Source: Parvimonas sp015257355
GTDB taxonomy: Bacteria; Bacillota; Clostridia; Tissierellales; Peptoniphilaceae
Direction: 5' to 3' (one strand)
DNA length: 64,000 bases
Assembly: GCF_050262165.1 (NCBI RefSeq)
Contig: NZ_CP189844.1
The position numbers were made by a program, and so were the translations under genes. The notes under the pieces are model-generated. The model did no database searches and was not told where the DNA came from. It saw nothing but the letters and a program-made list of their open reading frames with translations. This document shows positions 51,734 through 61,706 of the stretch, piece by piece (within the stretch, counting starts at the first letter, position 1; each line of letters starts with the position of its first letter).

Positions 51734-54700
51734 TTACTCTTCTTCATCTTCTTTTTTCTTTTTAAGAGCTAGAAGTCCTAGAGATAATCCTGATATTGCA
51801 GTAAATGCTGTATATCCAATATTTGAATCATAACCTGTTTTAGGTAATTTTCCTCTTGAATCGTTAGCATTAGTATTTACTGTTGGAGCAACTGCAGGTT
51901 TTGAATTAGCATCCTTAGGATTTGAACCCTTATTGTTTTCTTCAACATCTGTTACTCCATCATTGTCATCATCTGGATCTGTTACATCTGGATCTCCATC
52001 TTTATCAGTATCTCTTTGAACAGTGATTTCAACAATCTTAGTTACTTTTGAACCATCTGGGTTTGTAACAACTACAGGAATTTCAAACTTTCTTGTTTCC
52101 TCAGTTGGACCCCAGTCATTTACATTCGGTGTTCCACTAATTGTCTTTGTTGTTGGATCATAAGTAACTCCATTTGGAAGCTTGCTTTCATCTACTGTTA
52201 CAGTAGCATCATTATTTCCTGGTGTTACTACTACATTTGTAATTGGATTTCCTTCAACTACTGTTTGTGTTGGATTTGATACTGTTGTTGGAGCTATTGG
52301 TGTAATTACAGCTGCAGGTCTTGAATTTGCATCCTTAGGATTTGATCCCTTATTGTTTTCTTCAACATCTGTTACTCCGTCATTGTCATCATCTGGATCT
52401 GTTACATCTGGATCTCCATCTTTATCAGTATCTCTTTGAACAGTGATTTCAACAATCTTAGTTACTTTTGAACCATCTGGGTTTGTAACAACTACAGGAA
52501 TGTCAAACTTTCTTGTTTCCTCAGTTGGACCCCAGTCATTTACATTCGGTGTTCCACTAATTGTCTTTGTTGTTGGATCATAAGTAACTCCGTTTGGAAG
52601 CTTGCTTTCATCTACTGTTACAGTAGCATCATTATTTCCTGGTGTTACTACTACATTTGTAATTGGATTTCCTTCAACTACTGTTTGTGTTGGATTTGAT
52701 ACTGTTGTTGGAGCTATTGGTGTAATTACAGCTGCAGGTCTTGAATTTGCATCCTTAGGATTTGATCCCTTATTGTTTTCTTCTACATCTGTATATCCAT
52801 CATTGTCATCATCTGGATCTGTTACATCTGGGTCTCCATCTCTGTCTGTATCTCTTTGAACAGTGATTTCAACAATCTTAGTTACTTTTGAACCATCTGG
52901 GTTTGTAACAACTACAGGAATGTCAAACTTTCTTGTTTCTTCATTTGGACCCCAGTCATTTACATTCGGTGTTCCACTAATTGTCTTTGTTGTTGGATCA
53001 TAAGTAACTCCATTTGGAAGCTTGCTTTCATCTACTGTTATAGTAGCATCATTATTTCCTGGTGTTACTACTACATTTGTAATTGGATTTCCTTCAATTA
53101 CTGTTTGTGTTGGATTTGATACTGTTGTTGGAGCTATTGGTGTAATTACAGCTGCAGGTATTGAATTTGCATCCTTAGGATTTGAATCCTTTGCTCTTTC
53201 ATCAATATCTGTGTATCCATCATTATCATCATCTGGATCTGTTACATCTGGATCTCCATCTCTGTCTGTATCTCTCTCTACTCTGATTTCAACAATCTTA
53301 GTTACTTTTGAACCATCTGGATTTGTAACAACTACAGGAATCTCGAAGTTTTTAAATTCTTCTCTAAGTCCCCAGTCATTTACAACTGGTGTTCCACTAA
53401 TTGTCTTTGTTGTTGGATCGTAAGTAACTCCGTTTGGAAGCTTGCTTTCATCTACTGTTATTGTAGCATCATTATTTCCTGGTGTTACTACTACATTTGT
53501 AATTGGATTTCCTTCAATTACTGTTTGTGTTTGATTTGACACTGTTGTTGGAGCTATTGGTGTAATTACAGCTGCAGGTCTTGAATTTGCATCTTTCGGA
53601 TTTGATCCCTTATTGTTTTCTTCAACATCTGTTACTCCATCATTATCATCATCTGGATCTGTTACATCTGGATCTCCATCTCTGTCTGTATCTCTTTGAA
53701 CCGTTATCTTAAATGTCTTTGTTGTTGTTTTTCCAGTAGCATCCTTAGCTTCAACAGTTACTGTGAACTCTCTTGTTTCCTCAGTTGGGCCCCAATCAGT
53801 TACGCTTGGTGTTCCACTAATCTTTCCATTGTTATATGTTACACCGTTAGGAAGATCCTTAACTGTTACTGTTGCATTTGGTGTATCTGTTGTTACTTCA
53901 ATTTCATCAATAGGATTACCTTCTACTACAGTCTGATCTGCAATTGGATTGATTACTATAGAAGGAACTGAATTTGCATCCTTAGGATTTGATCCCTTAT
54001 TGTTTTCTTCTACATCTGTATATCCGTCATTATCATCATCTGTATCTGTTACATCTGGATCTCCATCACCATCAGTATCTCTCAGTACTGTTATTATTAC
54101 CTTCTTAGTTACCTTAGAACCATTAGAGTTTGTTACTGTTACTGGTATTTCAAACTTTCTTGATTCTTCATTTGGACCCCAATTTGTAATATTTGGGCTA
54201 CCAGAGATTATTGCAGTTCCTGGATCAGAATCGTCTATAGTAAGTCCAAATGGCACCTTTGTTCTATCAATTTTCGCATTTGAGTCAATATTATCTGGAT
54301 ATATATTTACTCTCTTTATTGGCTTTTTGTCAACAACAGTTTGCTCCTGATTTTCTATTGACATAGACTCTATTAAACCAATATAAGTAGCTGGAATTGA
54401 GCCAGCATTTTTAGGGTCTGAGCCCCTTGCATTTTCATCATCATCTGAATATCCATCGCCATCATCATCTGAATCTGTTACGTCTGGATTTCCATCTTTA
54501 TCTGTATCTCTTTGAACCGTTATCTTAAATGTCTTTGTAGTTGTATTATCTAAAGGATCCTTAGCTTCAACAGTTACTGTGAACTCTCTTGTTTCCTCAG
54601 TTGGACCCCAATCAGTTACAGAAGGTGTTCCACTAATCTTTCCATTGTTATAAGTAACTCCATTTGGAAGACCAGAAACTGTTACTGTAGCTGTTGGATC

Positions 54701-56884
54701 GTCAGTAGTTACAGTAATTTCAGAAATTGCATTACCCTCAACTACTGTTTGATCAGCAATTTCATTGATTTCAGGAGCCTTAACATCTTTCCAAACTGCA
54801 TAAACTTCTTTAGCAGAAGTAATATTTGTTAGGATATTTGCATCAGCTTCTGTTGCATCTGCAGTTGCAGCCCAACCCATGAATTGATATCCATCTCTTG
54901 TAGGTTCTTCTGGCTGTGTTGCAGTACCAGCTACTGCATTAACAACTTTATCTGTATTTGTTCCGTCAGCCCATTTACCACCATTTGTGTCAAATGTAAC
55001 CTTAATAGCACCAACGTTAACTTTTTCGCTTGAAACCATTGGATTATTTCCGTCTGGTGAATAAGCAACTAAAATAACCTTATCGCCATCCTGGAAAGTT
55101 CCAGCAGGTACATTAACCTTAAACTTCCCTTCTTTTAAGTCAGAGAAAGGAATTGTTGTCTGAGCCTTAACTGGCTGTGCTGTATAATCTGTATCATCCG
55201 CAACATATTTATATGCCTTTACTATAACATTACCTGCATTTTGATTTGTAGCTTCTAGCTTCTTTGTAGTATCTGCAGGATTATCATATATAGTCTTAGG
55301 TACTGTTCCCTCAATTATCTCAGCCTTATTTGCCTCTATATCTGTTGTTGTCACATTTGGCTTTACAACTAGATAAGACTTTGGATCTAGGATGTCTGTC
55401 TTATCTGTTAGAAATTCTTGACCATCAGGAACTCCATCACCATCGGTATCAACATTAAACTTATCTGATTCAATTTCATCCTCTAGGAAGTCATATAGAC
55501 CGTCCTTATCAGTATCTAGTACCTCTAGGAATGCATTAGAATATGTGTTCTGAACAATCTTATTTGGCTTTCCACCATCAGGCTTTCTGATTCCCAGAAA
55601 AGCATTTGTAGAATCTACAAAGTCAGCTGTTAACCATGACTCAAAGTTTAGCTGCTTGTTATTCGCTTCGATGTAGTCATTAAGAGCCTTTGCAAATTCT
55701 TGATTTGAAACATTGCTCTTAAGCTTATATTCAATAGTATAAGATCTTCTTTGACCAAGTGCTCCATAAAATACCTGTGAATCTAAAGTATTTCTTACCT
55801 TAGTAACCTTATTCCAATCTCCACCTTCTATACTTAGCTCTGGAGTATCTTTAGTTGAAATAACGCCATTTCCGTTAGGGTCAACTGTAAGTTTGATAGG
55901 ATTTGATGCTGTTATTTTTCCTGTAGGCGTAGATACACCAAGTCTAACATTATCAGTATCAATATACTTTAGAAGTTCTTTAGGTATAACTTCGTTTATA
56001 TATAGAACCCATCCGCTATTTGCCTGAAGGAAGTTTTGATCAGGCTTAAATGAAACAGTTGATTTGATAAGCTTATTCTTTGCATCATAGCTTACTGCCT
56101 TACCTGTATGCCCACCAGAGAAATTACCATCCTTAGACTTTGTTCCATCACCTGTTAATCCATTTAGGCCTGTTCCTAAGTAGTATTCATTTCCATTTTT
56201 TGGATTACTTGGAAGTTCTGGTACATTAGCATTGTTCTTTAGTATAAATCCATTGTCATATCCTGCTTTATCAGCTTTACCGTCTGATCTAACCCAAACA
56301 GTTGTAAAGTCAATTCTCTTTGATGCCATTCCTAGACTATCTAGAGTAGCACCATTCTTAAGCTTAATAACAACATCTGTATTTGTAATAACACCAATTA
56401 GACCTGACTGTACAGTCTGGTTGTTGATTGGAACCTTCCAAAGCGCTCCATTAGCTTCTTTCTCGAATTGAACACCATTAATAGTTATAGAATCTATCTG
56501 TGAGTAGAATTCATCATCAAAGAAATTTAATAAATATCTTCCATTATAAGGACCTTTATCTGTACCACCCCATGAACCCGCAAGCTTAGCCCACTTTGTT
56601 ATAGTAAGGTGTATTCCATTACTGTCTTCCTTTGTGTAATCTGTTCTAGCATAATCTAAAACACCATCAGTTTCTCCACTGATTGTGTATTTTGTTTCGT
56701 TAACGACTGATCTTGGTTGACCACCCTCAGCAATTGCTGTTATAGGTGTCAAAAACATCATAAATCCTAGTACACATGATACTAGTCCTACTGATAACTT
56801 TCTCGTTCCATAGATTGGCTTTTTCTCTTCGCCTTTTCGTTTCTTGTGATCAATTAACTGTCTTAAAATCTCAAAACGATCCAT
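51734..56884 (-). CDS. Giant sortase-anchored adhesin with Ig-like, InlB-type and calcium-binding repeats
   Basis: A 1,716-residue wall protein. Its signal peptide has a YSIRK-like start (YGTRKLSVGLVSCVLGFMMF, residues about 24-43) and cleavage near AIAEG. An N-terminal domain (about 60-470) resembles secreted Gram-positive adhesin heads. Next come an Asp-rich calcium-type segment (DTDGDGVPDGQEF), an InlB B-repeat/Flg_new-type domain (about 640-715, TFDTNGGKW and GYQFMGWA), and seven Ig-like (He_PIG-type) domains, each followed by a thrombospondin-3-like Asp-rich motif (DTDKDGDPDVTDPDDDNDG). The last four blocks are nearly identical. It ends with LPKTGYDSN, a helix and KKKKEDEEE. GAGGAGG precedes ATG 56884. 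Adhesion is inferred. Confidence 0.92.
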   Translation of the reverse strand: MDRFEILRQLIDHKKRKGEEKKPIYGTRKLSVGLVSCVLGFMMFLTPITAIAEGGQPRSVVNETKYTISGETDGVLDYARTDYTKEDSNGIHLTITKWAKLAGSWGGTDKGPYNGRYLLNFFDDEFYSQIDSITINGVQFEKEANGALWKVPINNQTVQSGLIGVITNTDVVIKLKNGATLDSLGMASKRIDFTTVWVRSDGKADKAGYDNGFILKNNANVPELPSNPKNGNEYYLGTGLNGLTGDGTKSKDGNFSGGHTGKAVSYDAKNKLIKSTVSFKPDQNFLQANSGWVLYINEVIPKELLKYIDTDNVRLGVSTPTGKITASNPIKLTVDPNGNGVISTKDTPELSIEGGDWNKVTKVRNTLDSQVFYGALGQRRSYTIEYKLKSNVSNQEFAKALNDYIEANNKQLNFESWLTADFVDSTNAFLGIRKPDGGKPNKIVQNTYSNAFLEVLDTDKDGLYDFLEDEIESDKFNVDTDGDGVPDGQEFLTDKTDILDPKSYLVVKPNVTTTDIEANKAEIIEGTVPKTIYDNPADTTKKLEATNQNAGNVIVKAYKYVADDTDYTAQPVKAQTTIPFSDLKEGKFKVNVPAGTFQDGDKVILVAYSPDGNNPMVSSEKVNVGAIKVTFDTNGGKWADGTNTDKVVNAVAGTATQPEEPTRDGYQFMGWAATADATEADANILTNITSAKEVYAVWKDVKAPEINEIADQTVVEGNAISEITVTTDDPTATVTVSGLPNGVTYNNGKISGTPSVTDWGPTEETREFTVTVEAKDPLDNTTTKTFKITVQRDTDKDGNPDVTDSDDDGDGYSDDDENARGSDPKNAGSIPATYIGLIESMSIENQEQTVVDKKPIKRVNIYPDNIDSNAKIDRTKVPFGLTIDDSDPGTAIISGSPNITNWGPNEESRKFEIPVTVTNSNGSKVTKKVIITVLRDTDGDGDPDVTDTDDDNDGYTDVEENNKGSNPKDANSVPSIVINPIADQTVVEGNPIDEIEVTTDTPNATVTVKDLPNGVTYNNGKISGTPSVTDWGPTEETREFTVTVEAKDATGKTTTKTFKITVQRDTDRDGDPDVTDPDDDNDGVTDVEENNKGSNPKDANSRPAAVITPIAPTTVSNQTQTVIEGNPITNVVVTPGNNDATITVDESKLPNGVTYDPTTKTISGTPVVNDWGLREEFKNFEIPVVVTNPDGSKVTKIVEIRVERDTDRDGDPDVTDPDDDNDGYTDIDERAKDSNPKDANSIPAAVITPIAPTTVSNPTQTVIEGNPITNVVVTPGNNDATITVDESKLPNGVTYDPTTKTISGTPNVNDWGPNEETRKFDIPVVVTNPDGSKVTKIVEITVQRDTDRDGDPDVTDPDDDNDGYTDVEENNKGSNPKDANSRPAAVITPIAPTTVSNPTQTVVEGNPITNVVVTPGNNDATVTVDESKLPNGVTYDPTTKTISGTPNVNDWGPTEETRKFDIPVVVTNPDGSKVTKIVEITVQRDTDKDGDPDVTDPDDDNDGVTDVEENNKGSNPKDANSRPAAVITPIAPTTVSNPTQTVVEGNPITNVVVTPGNNDATVTVDESKLPNGVTYDPTTKTISGTPNVNDWGPTEETRKFEIPVVVTNPDGSKVTKIVEITVQRDTDKDGDPDVTDPDDDNDGVTDVEENNKGSNPKDANSKPAVAPTVNTNANDSRGKLPKTGYDSNIGYTAFTAISGLSLGLLALKKKKEDEEE
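51891..53570 (-). repeat. Four 420-bp near-identical tandem repeats inside the adhesin gene
   Basis: The landmark GCTGCAGGT recurs (+ strand) at 52311, 52731, 53151 and 53571, with a variant ACTGCAGGT at 51891, a strict 420-bp period (140 residues: one Ig-like domain plus one Asp-rich calcium motif). Units differ by few bases, mainly between Q/E/D variants and the DGVTDVEENN or DGYTDIDERA tails. Copy-number change by recombination and assembly collapse are both possible here. Confidence 0.93.
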
Positions 56885-56997
56885 TTAACCCTCCTCAAAA
56901 AATTTTCTTTATCCCACATCTAACATCATAATATATATGAGAAAACTAAAAAAACATTCCTTTTTATTCAATACAATTATACAACCATATTTAATTA

Positions 56998-57026
56998 ATT
57001 ATACAATATTATATTGATATTTGCAA
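56998..57026 (-). promoter_or_regulatory. Promoter of the giant adhesin gene
   Basis: Reverse strand TTGCAA-N17-TATAAT, giving a 5' leader of about 105 bases. A second TATAAT lies about 25 bases downstream. The rest of 56885-57150 is AT-rich without an ORF. Confidence 0.6.
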
Positions 57027-57150
57027 GTGCTAGTCATGTTTACTAGAATAATTCTATCTGCATAATAAGCCTTTAAATTCAACAAATGTATAGTCATAAC
57101 AAAGTCCATATTTTTAAGACATTTATAAGATATATATTTCAATTTTAATA

Positions 57151-57201
57151 CAAAAAAACTTACTTCATATTACCAAAATTTATAATAACTAAGTAAGTTT
57201 T
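57151..57201 (-). terminator. Terminator of the TPR-protein gene
   Basis: Reverse strand AAACTTACTT / AAGTAAGTTT with a loop of about 25 bases and T7. Confidence 0.75.
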
Positions 57202-57228
57202 AAAAAAATATTATTTTTTACATAAATA

Positions 57229-58341
57229 CTAAAATTTATGTCTAACACAGTCAACCATAAAACACGAATACTCCGGATATAACCTCAATTTTATCTTAGG
57301 TATTGAAGCTCCACTCTTTATACTAAAAATCATTTCTTCAAAGTTTCTTTTATCCTCTTCCCAACTAGCAATAGTTTCTTGTTTCTCTTTTTCACTGTCA
57401 TAATCTTCATCAGCAATAGCTTCTTCTATAGCCTCTTCAAAATATTTTCGATTCTTTTCTTCAAGGCTAAAAAATTTTTCCTTTTGATTTTTTAACCATA
57501 AAACATAAAAATATTCTTCCCATTCTGCAGTATAATAGTACTCAACACAATCTCCACAAAGATTTAAAAACATATCATACTCTTCAAGTGCATAATAGAC
57601 ATCAATAATTTGGTCTTCTGAAATATCATCTGTATTAAAATCATAATTAACATCTTGACCGGGCTTTACTTTCTCTACATAAGAAATTGCTTTTGTTTTG
57701 TTTCCAAGATACACTTCACAATAAGCTAAACATAGTAATAGACGCATTCTATCAGGATAAATTTCAAGTAAGCCTAAGAATATTTCATTTGCTTTTTCAT
57801 ATTCCTTAAGTTCAAATAAAGATACAGCAAAATTAAAAGAAGTTACATAACTTTCTTCAATTTCTCTTGCTGTTTTAAAATAATTATAACTAATTTTTAA
57901 ATTTTTTTCATCTTTAGAAAATTCAAACTCACTAAAATAATAAAGACCAAGACCTGTATAAGTTTCCACAAATGGAGAATTTAAGTCTTTAGCTTTATTA
58001 AAATACATTAAACTATCCTTAGAAAAATCCTCCCAAAAAGCAAGATTAGTGTAGACTCTTGCTTTATCATTATCACTTAAAGAACTTTCAAACTCATTTA
58101 AAAAGTCTTGTAGAAATTCAACATAATCAAATTCCTCATCTCTAAGTTCCACACAAACAGAAGCAAGAGTGCAAACAACATCAACATTTGATGGACATTC
58201 ACTTTGCTTTTCTAAAAGATAACTTTTCATTTTTTCGAGATATTCTTTTGAAGTTTCAAAATCTTTTAAAAATGGTTTATTATATCTATTTTCATATTCT
58301 GTTTTTAATTCGTGCCAGTGTGATTTGATTTTATTTAACAT
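57229..58341 (-). CDS. TPR-like repeat protein of unknown function
   Basis: A 370-residue acidic cytoplasmic protein. Helical repeats of TPR type are visible between about residues 95 and 245 (for example ARVYTNLAFWEDFSKDSLMYF, ETYTGLGLYYFSEFEF and ALYEKANEIFLGLLEIYP-like spacing in LKEYEKANEIFLGLLEIYP). The C-terminal third is Glu-rich (KYFEEAIEEAIADEDYDSE). There is no signal peptide or catalytic motif. The ribosome-binding site is weak (AAGG). It lies at the beginning of an accessory region, followed upstream by other unknown genes; a role as an immunity or scaffolding protein is possible, but not shown. Confidence 0.75.
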   Translation of the reverse strand: MLNKIKSHWHELKTEYENRYNKPFLKDFETSKEYLEKMKSYLLEKQSECPSNVDVVCTLASVCVELRDEEFDYVEFLQDFLNEFESSLSDNDKARVYTNLAFWEDFSKDSLMYFNKAKDLNSPFVETYTGLGLYYFSEFEFSKDEKNLKISYNYFKTAREIEESYVTSFNFAVSLFELKEYEKANEIFLGLLEIYPDRMRLLLCLAYCEVYLGNKTKAISYVEKVKPGQDVNYDFNTDDISEDQIIDVYYALEEYDMFLNLCGDCVEYYYTAEWEEYFYVLWLKNQKEKFFSLEEKNRKYFEEAIEEAIADEDYDSEKEKQETIASWEEDKRNFEEMIFSIKSGASIPKIKLRLYPEYSCFMVDCVRHKF

Positions 58342-58395
58342 TTTAATTACCTTTTTGATTCAAGGTTTAAGTACAAAAATATACAACCCTAATAT

Positions 58396-59043
58396 TTACT
58401 TCTTAACTTTTTGTGCCTCTTTTTCTGCTTCATTTAACCAATTTTTAAACTCCCAAAGAAGTGGTGGTACATCTATATTACTATCTTTTTCTATTCTTTC
58501 TCTAATATCTTTTTGATACTTAAGATACTCTGTTTTATCTAATTTACTCCAAGCATCCACTGGTCTTTTTATCCCAAGTTTTTTTTCAACTGCAACAAAA
58601 ATATAATTGTCAATAGGTATATGTAAACAATTAATAACTCTATCAAAAGAATACACCTGAAGCATATATAAATACTTTATAGTCATATTAAGCCATTTCT
58701 GTGCTTGACCATAAGTAAGCTTTATTCCATGTTCCTCATATTTCTTAATAATTAAATAACATACTTTTTCATGCCATGAATTAAATTCTTCCGGACTTGT
58801 AATATTACCTTCATTAATTATTGGAATTTCTTTTTTAAAAATAACATTAACAGATTCTTTTAAATCCGATATAATATTATCCTTAGTATCTATTGGTAAA
58901 ACACCAAATCTTAATGTACGACACATATCACGATATGCTCTCTTACTAGCTACCTCTATTGAAATATTTAAATCTCCAAAGTAGGAAAATTTTAAAAATT
59001 TAAGAAGTTCTTCATCTTTATCTTTATTTTTTCCATTACACAT
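58396..59043 (-). CDS. Conserved-looking hypothetical protein
   Basis: A 215-residue soluble protein I do not recognise. It is rich in Lys and aromatic residues, with helices such as KLTYGQAQKWLNMTIKYLYM and a conserved-looking Trp/Tyr-rich middle; it includes the segment NCLHIPIDNYIF and ends with a charged helix (WLNEAEKEAQKVKK). There is no signal peptide or membrane segment. AAGGAG precedes ATG 59043. It sits 54 bases upstream of the TPR-protein gene on the same strand and could share a transcript with it. Proteins of this kind occur in accessory regions, but no function is assigned. Confidence 0.7.
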   Translation of the reverse strand: MCNGKNKDKDEELLKFLKFSYFGDLNISIEVASKRAYRDMCRTLRFGVLPIDTKDNIISDLKESVNVIFKKEIPIINEGNITSPEEFNSWHEKVCYLIIKKYEEHGIKLTYGQAQKWLNMTIKYLYMLQVYSFDRVINCLHIPIDNYIFVAVEKKLGIKRPVDAWSKLDKTEYLKYQKDIRERIEKDSNIDVPPLLWEFKNWLNEAEKEAQKVKK

Positions 59044-59296
59044 TTCAGCGTCTCCTTTTTCTATAAATATTTTTGTATAGTTAAGCTTTATAATTTTATT
59101 ATCAATAAAGTAATAAATTTTAGGAAATCTAATTACATAGATTATATTAAAAATTTATAAAATTTATTTTATTATATGGTTTTTTCTATGAATTTTCGAT
59201 AATACATCAAAAATTATATTTTAAAACTAACAATAAAGGATATCTATTACACTAATTTTTTATAAAACCTAACAATAAAACACTAAATATAATTGA

Positions 59297-60181
59297 CTAT
59301 TTTGCGGTAATTTTTTTAATTCTTTTTTCGTACTCACATATCATCACAACCGACCTATTATAAATCATTTTTGAAAGTTGAGAAGCCGTACCATCAAAAC
59401 ATATAATGTTAAAAAATTCATCTACAAATGATTCCATTAAATAATTACTTTTTACAAATATTTCCCAAGATATCTTTTTATTTTCATCTACAAATAGATT
59501 TAACCATTCTATAAAGTCATTTGTAAAAGATTTGTAAAGTTTATTATCTATATTGTTTTCTTTATAATATTTTTTTATTTCTTGCAAAAGTTTATCAAAT
59601 CTTTCCACAAAATATGTACTCAAAATTTTTTGTTCACAAGATGGCACTGGCATAAAATTTCCTATCATACCAACACTATGAGATAATCTATCTAGGTCAC
59701 AATTTTTGTTACAACGAAATTTGTCCTAATCTACAGTTTGTCTACCTCTCTGCTTTTTTCTTAGTTCAGGAAAAATTTTTACAACATTCTGTTTAGTAGA
59801 AATAAGTGTTTCAGCAGAATTAATTTTTTCTAATTTATTATCCCATAAAACAGAATATAAATCTTCCATAATTTTAAAAGAATATTTTTTACGCATACTT
59901 TTACAATAATCTAAATCGAGACCTTTTATATTTGCATTATAATATCGATACGTTCTTTCAATAAAAGAAATATTATTGATAGCAAAATCAATATCATTAC
60001 TTAATCCAATCTTACTAGTATCAAATTTTGTACGCAAATCACAAAAAACATACCGTCCTCCAACTTTTTCTCCATATACCGAAGATTTACAGAACTTTTT
60101 TTCTCCAAAAGCAAAAGATGTAACTAACTCATTTTCATTTAAACTTGATACTTCAATAATTTTCTTTAATGATTTTCTCAA
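59297..60181 (-). pseudogene. Gene interrupted by a single in-frame amber codon
   Basis: Two ORFs, 59726-60181 (151 codons, TTG start seven bases after GGAGGG) and 59297-59668 (123 codons), lie in the same frame. Between them the frame is open except for one TAG at 59726-59728: it reads RGRQTVD-stop-DKFRCNKNCDLDRLSHSVG and flows directly into the start of the second ORF (MIGNFMPVP). The whole would be 294 codons. The second ORF has no ribosome-binding site of its own. I do not recognise the family; the middle has the character of a soluble globular protein with paired cysteines. A GAG or AAG to TAG change explains it best. Read-through or amber recoding is less likely. Confidence 0.75.
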
Positions 60182-60242
60182 CTATTTTCCCTCCACTTAA
60201 AAAATTATCTGAAACTACTATGAATATTTAAAAAATAAAAAT

Positions 60243-61706
60243 TTATTTTTCTGTAGGATACTTTAAACAAAATTCTTCATTTATTTTTATAACTATGAGA
60301 ATTAAAATTCTAAGAAAAATATAATAGTCTTGATTATTACTATATTCATCTGATTTTTGAGTTCCGTGCAAGTATTTGTTACGAAGATCTAAACCATTAT
60401 CAAATACAGATTTATTAAGAAGATAATTATAATAATCCTGTTCTGGTTTTGAAAAAAGTGAAGATGAAAATTCTATCATTCCTAAACTTTTAAATTCTTT
60501 AAGTATATACTTATATTTTTTTAAATATGAAAAACTCGCTACATTGTGGTTATATAAATCTTTTAATATCTTTACCTTTTTATTATATGGTATTATTTTT
60601 TTATTATCATCAATTTTTATAATATTTTGTTCAATTAACCAGTCAATTTCAGTTTTTTGATGATTATTAAACATATCATAATATATAGTTTCTTTATTTA
60701 ATAAATCATAAAAAGAATTATATTTCCCTGATAACTCAGGGATAAAATAAATTGGTGATTGATCAGAAAATAATAAATGACTTATTTTTTTGTAATTGTC
60801 TCCACGTGGATAAATGTACTTGTTATGTATCATACTTGGTATATTTTTAATAAATATATGTTCTGATGACATATGTAATAGATCTTTATCAATTTCTCCA
60901 TCTTCACAAAAAAATTTAAATTGTTTTAAAATGCTATCAATTTCAGCGGCAATATTCCTACACTTTTCAAGATATGAAGCTGTTTTTGAAGATACATTAA
61001 AAATAAATCCATCAGCATTAAATTCCTGTTTTAAATAAGTGCAAAAAAACCATTTAATAATCTCCTCTAAATAAATATTGTTTTTTTCTAATTCTCTACA
61101 ATATCCAATAATTTGAAGTTGAGCTAGCATTTGATTAATATTAAATGTTGTTCCAGTGATATATTCGTTTATCCCTTTAACTCCTAGAGTTCTTTCGAAA
61201 ATTCCCAATTGAGATTCAATATTAACATGAGAAGATCTACACTGCAAATCTATATAACCAAATAAATGTATAAAATTATTCAACAATGTTGGATAATCCA
61301 AATTGTCTTCTATCCATTTTGAACTATATGAAAATGATAACAATCTATTATTTCCTTTTTCAAATATTATTTCTTCATCTAAACTATCAGAAAAAGAAAT
61401 ATTTACACCATATTCTACTCCTCCTTCACCTTTAAATAGCTCTTCCATTTGTTCTTCATATTTTCGTTTCGCCTTTAATTTTAATTTATCTGGCAAAAAC
61501 AATTCATTCTTACTATTAGATTTAAGAATTAATTCTAAATAGTTAGGGTTTAAAACATTACTTGATATATAGTTATCCAATATTAACACTCTCTTTTCAC
61601 TTGATAAATCAGATGGAAAGTATAATTTTTCTGTATATCTACCTTGTTTTTCTAAATAATATCTTAATAATATTTCTGCACAAAATGGATTTTCTTCCAT
61701 ATACAT
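60243..61706 (-). CDS. Protein with C-terminal HEPN-like RX4H motif
   Basis: A 487-residue soluble protein. The last 60 residues contain LRNKYLHGTQ, an R-x4-H motif as in HEPN ribonucleases and in the C-terminus of DUF4209-type proteins, placed on a predicted helix after NGLD and before a final hydrophobic helix (FLRILILIVIKINEEFCLKY). The upstream part is mixed helical (for example FERTLGVKGINEYITGTTF and HEPN-domain-like long helices), with no membrane segment. AAAGGA lies seven bases before ATG 61706. It overlaps the 179-aa ORF by 68 bases in another frame, so either they are coupled genes or one gene split by a frameshift. A defence or abortive-infection role is inferred from the motif and setting only. 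Confidence 0.7.
   Translation of the reverse strand: MYMEENPFCAEILLRYYLEKQGRYTEKLYFPSDLSSEKRVLILDNYISSNVLNPNYLELILKSNSKNELFLPDKLKLKAKRKYEEQMEELFKGEGGVEYGVNISFSDSLDEEIIFEKGNNRLLSFSYSSKWIEDNLDYPTLLNNFIHLFGYIDLQCRSSHVNIESQLGIFERTLGVKGINEYITGTTFNINQMLAQLQIIGYCRELEKNNIYLEEIIKWFFCTYLKQEFNADGFIFNVSSKTASYLEKCRNIAAEIDSILKQFKFFCEDGEIDKDLLHMSSEHIFIKNIPSMIHNKYIYPRGDNYKKISHLLFSDQSPIYFIPELSGKYNSFYDLLNKETIYYDMFNNHQKTEIDWLIEQNIIKIDDNKKIIPYNKKVKILKDLYNHNVASFSYLKKYKYILKEFKSLGMIEFSSSLFSKPEQDYYNYLLNKSVFDNGLDLRNKYLHGTQKSDEYSNNQDYYIFLRILILIVIKINEEFCLKYPTEK

Noticed and set aside
52182..54350. Ser/Thr-rich forward-strand ORFs repeated every 420 bp.
   Set aside because: Antisense shadows of the adhesin repeats; Asp codons read as Ser/Val on the other strand and no ribosome-binding sites are present.
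59726..59728. TAG as a selenocysteine- or pyrrolysine-type recoding site.
   Set aside because: TAG is not a selenocysteine codon, no downstream stem-loop is evident, and nearby genes are also broken, so a nonsense mutation is simpler.
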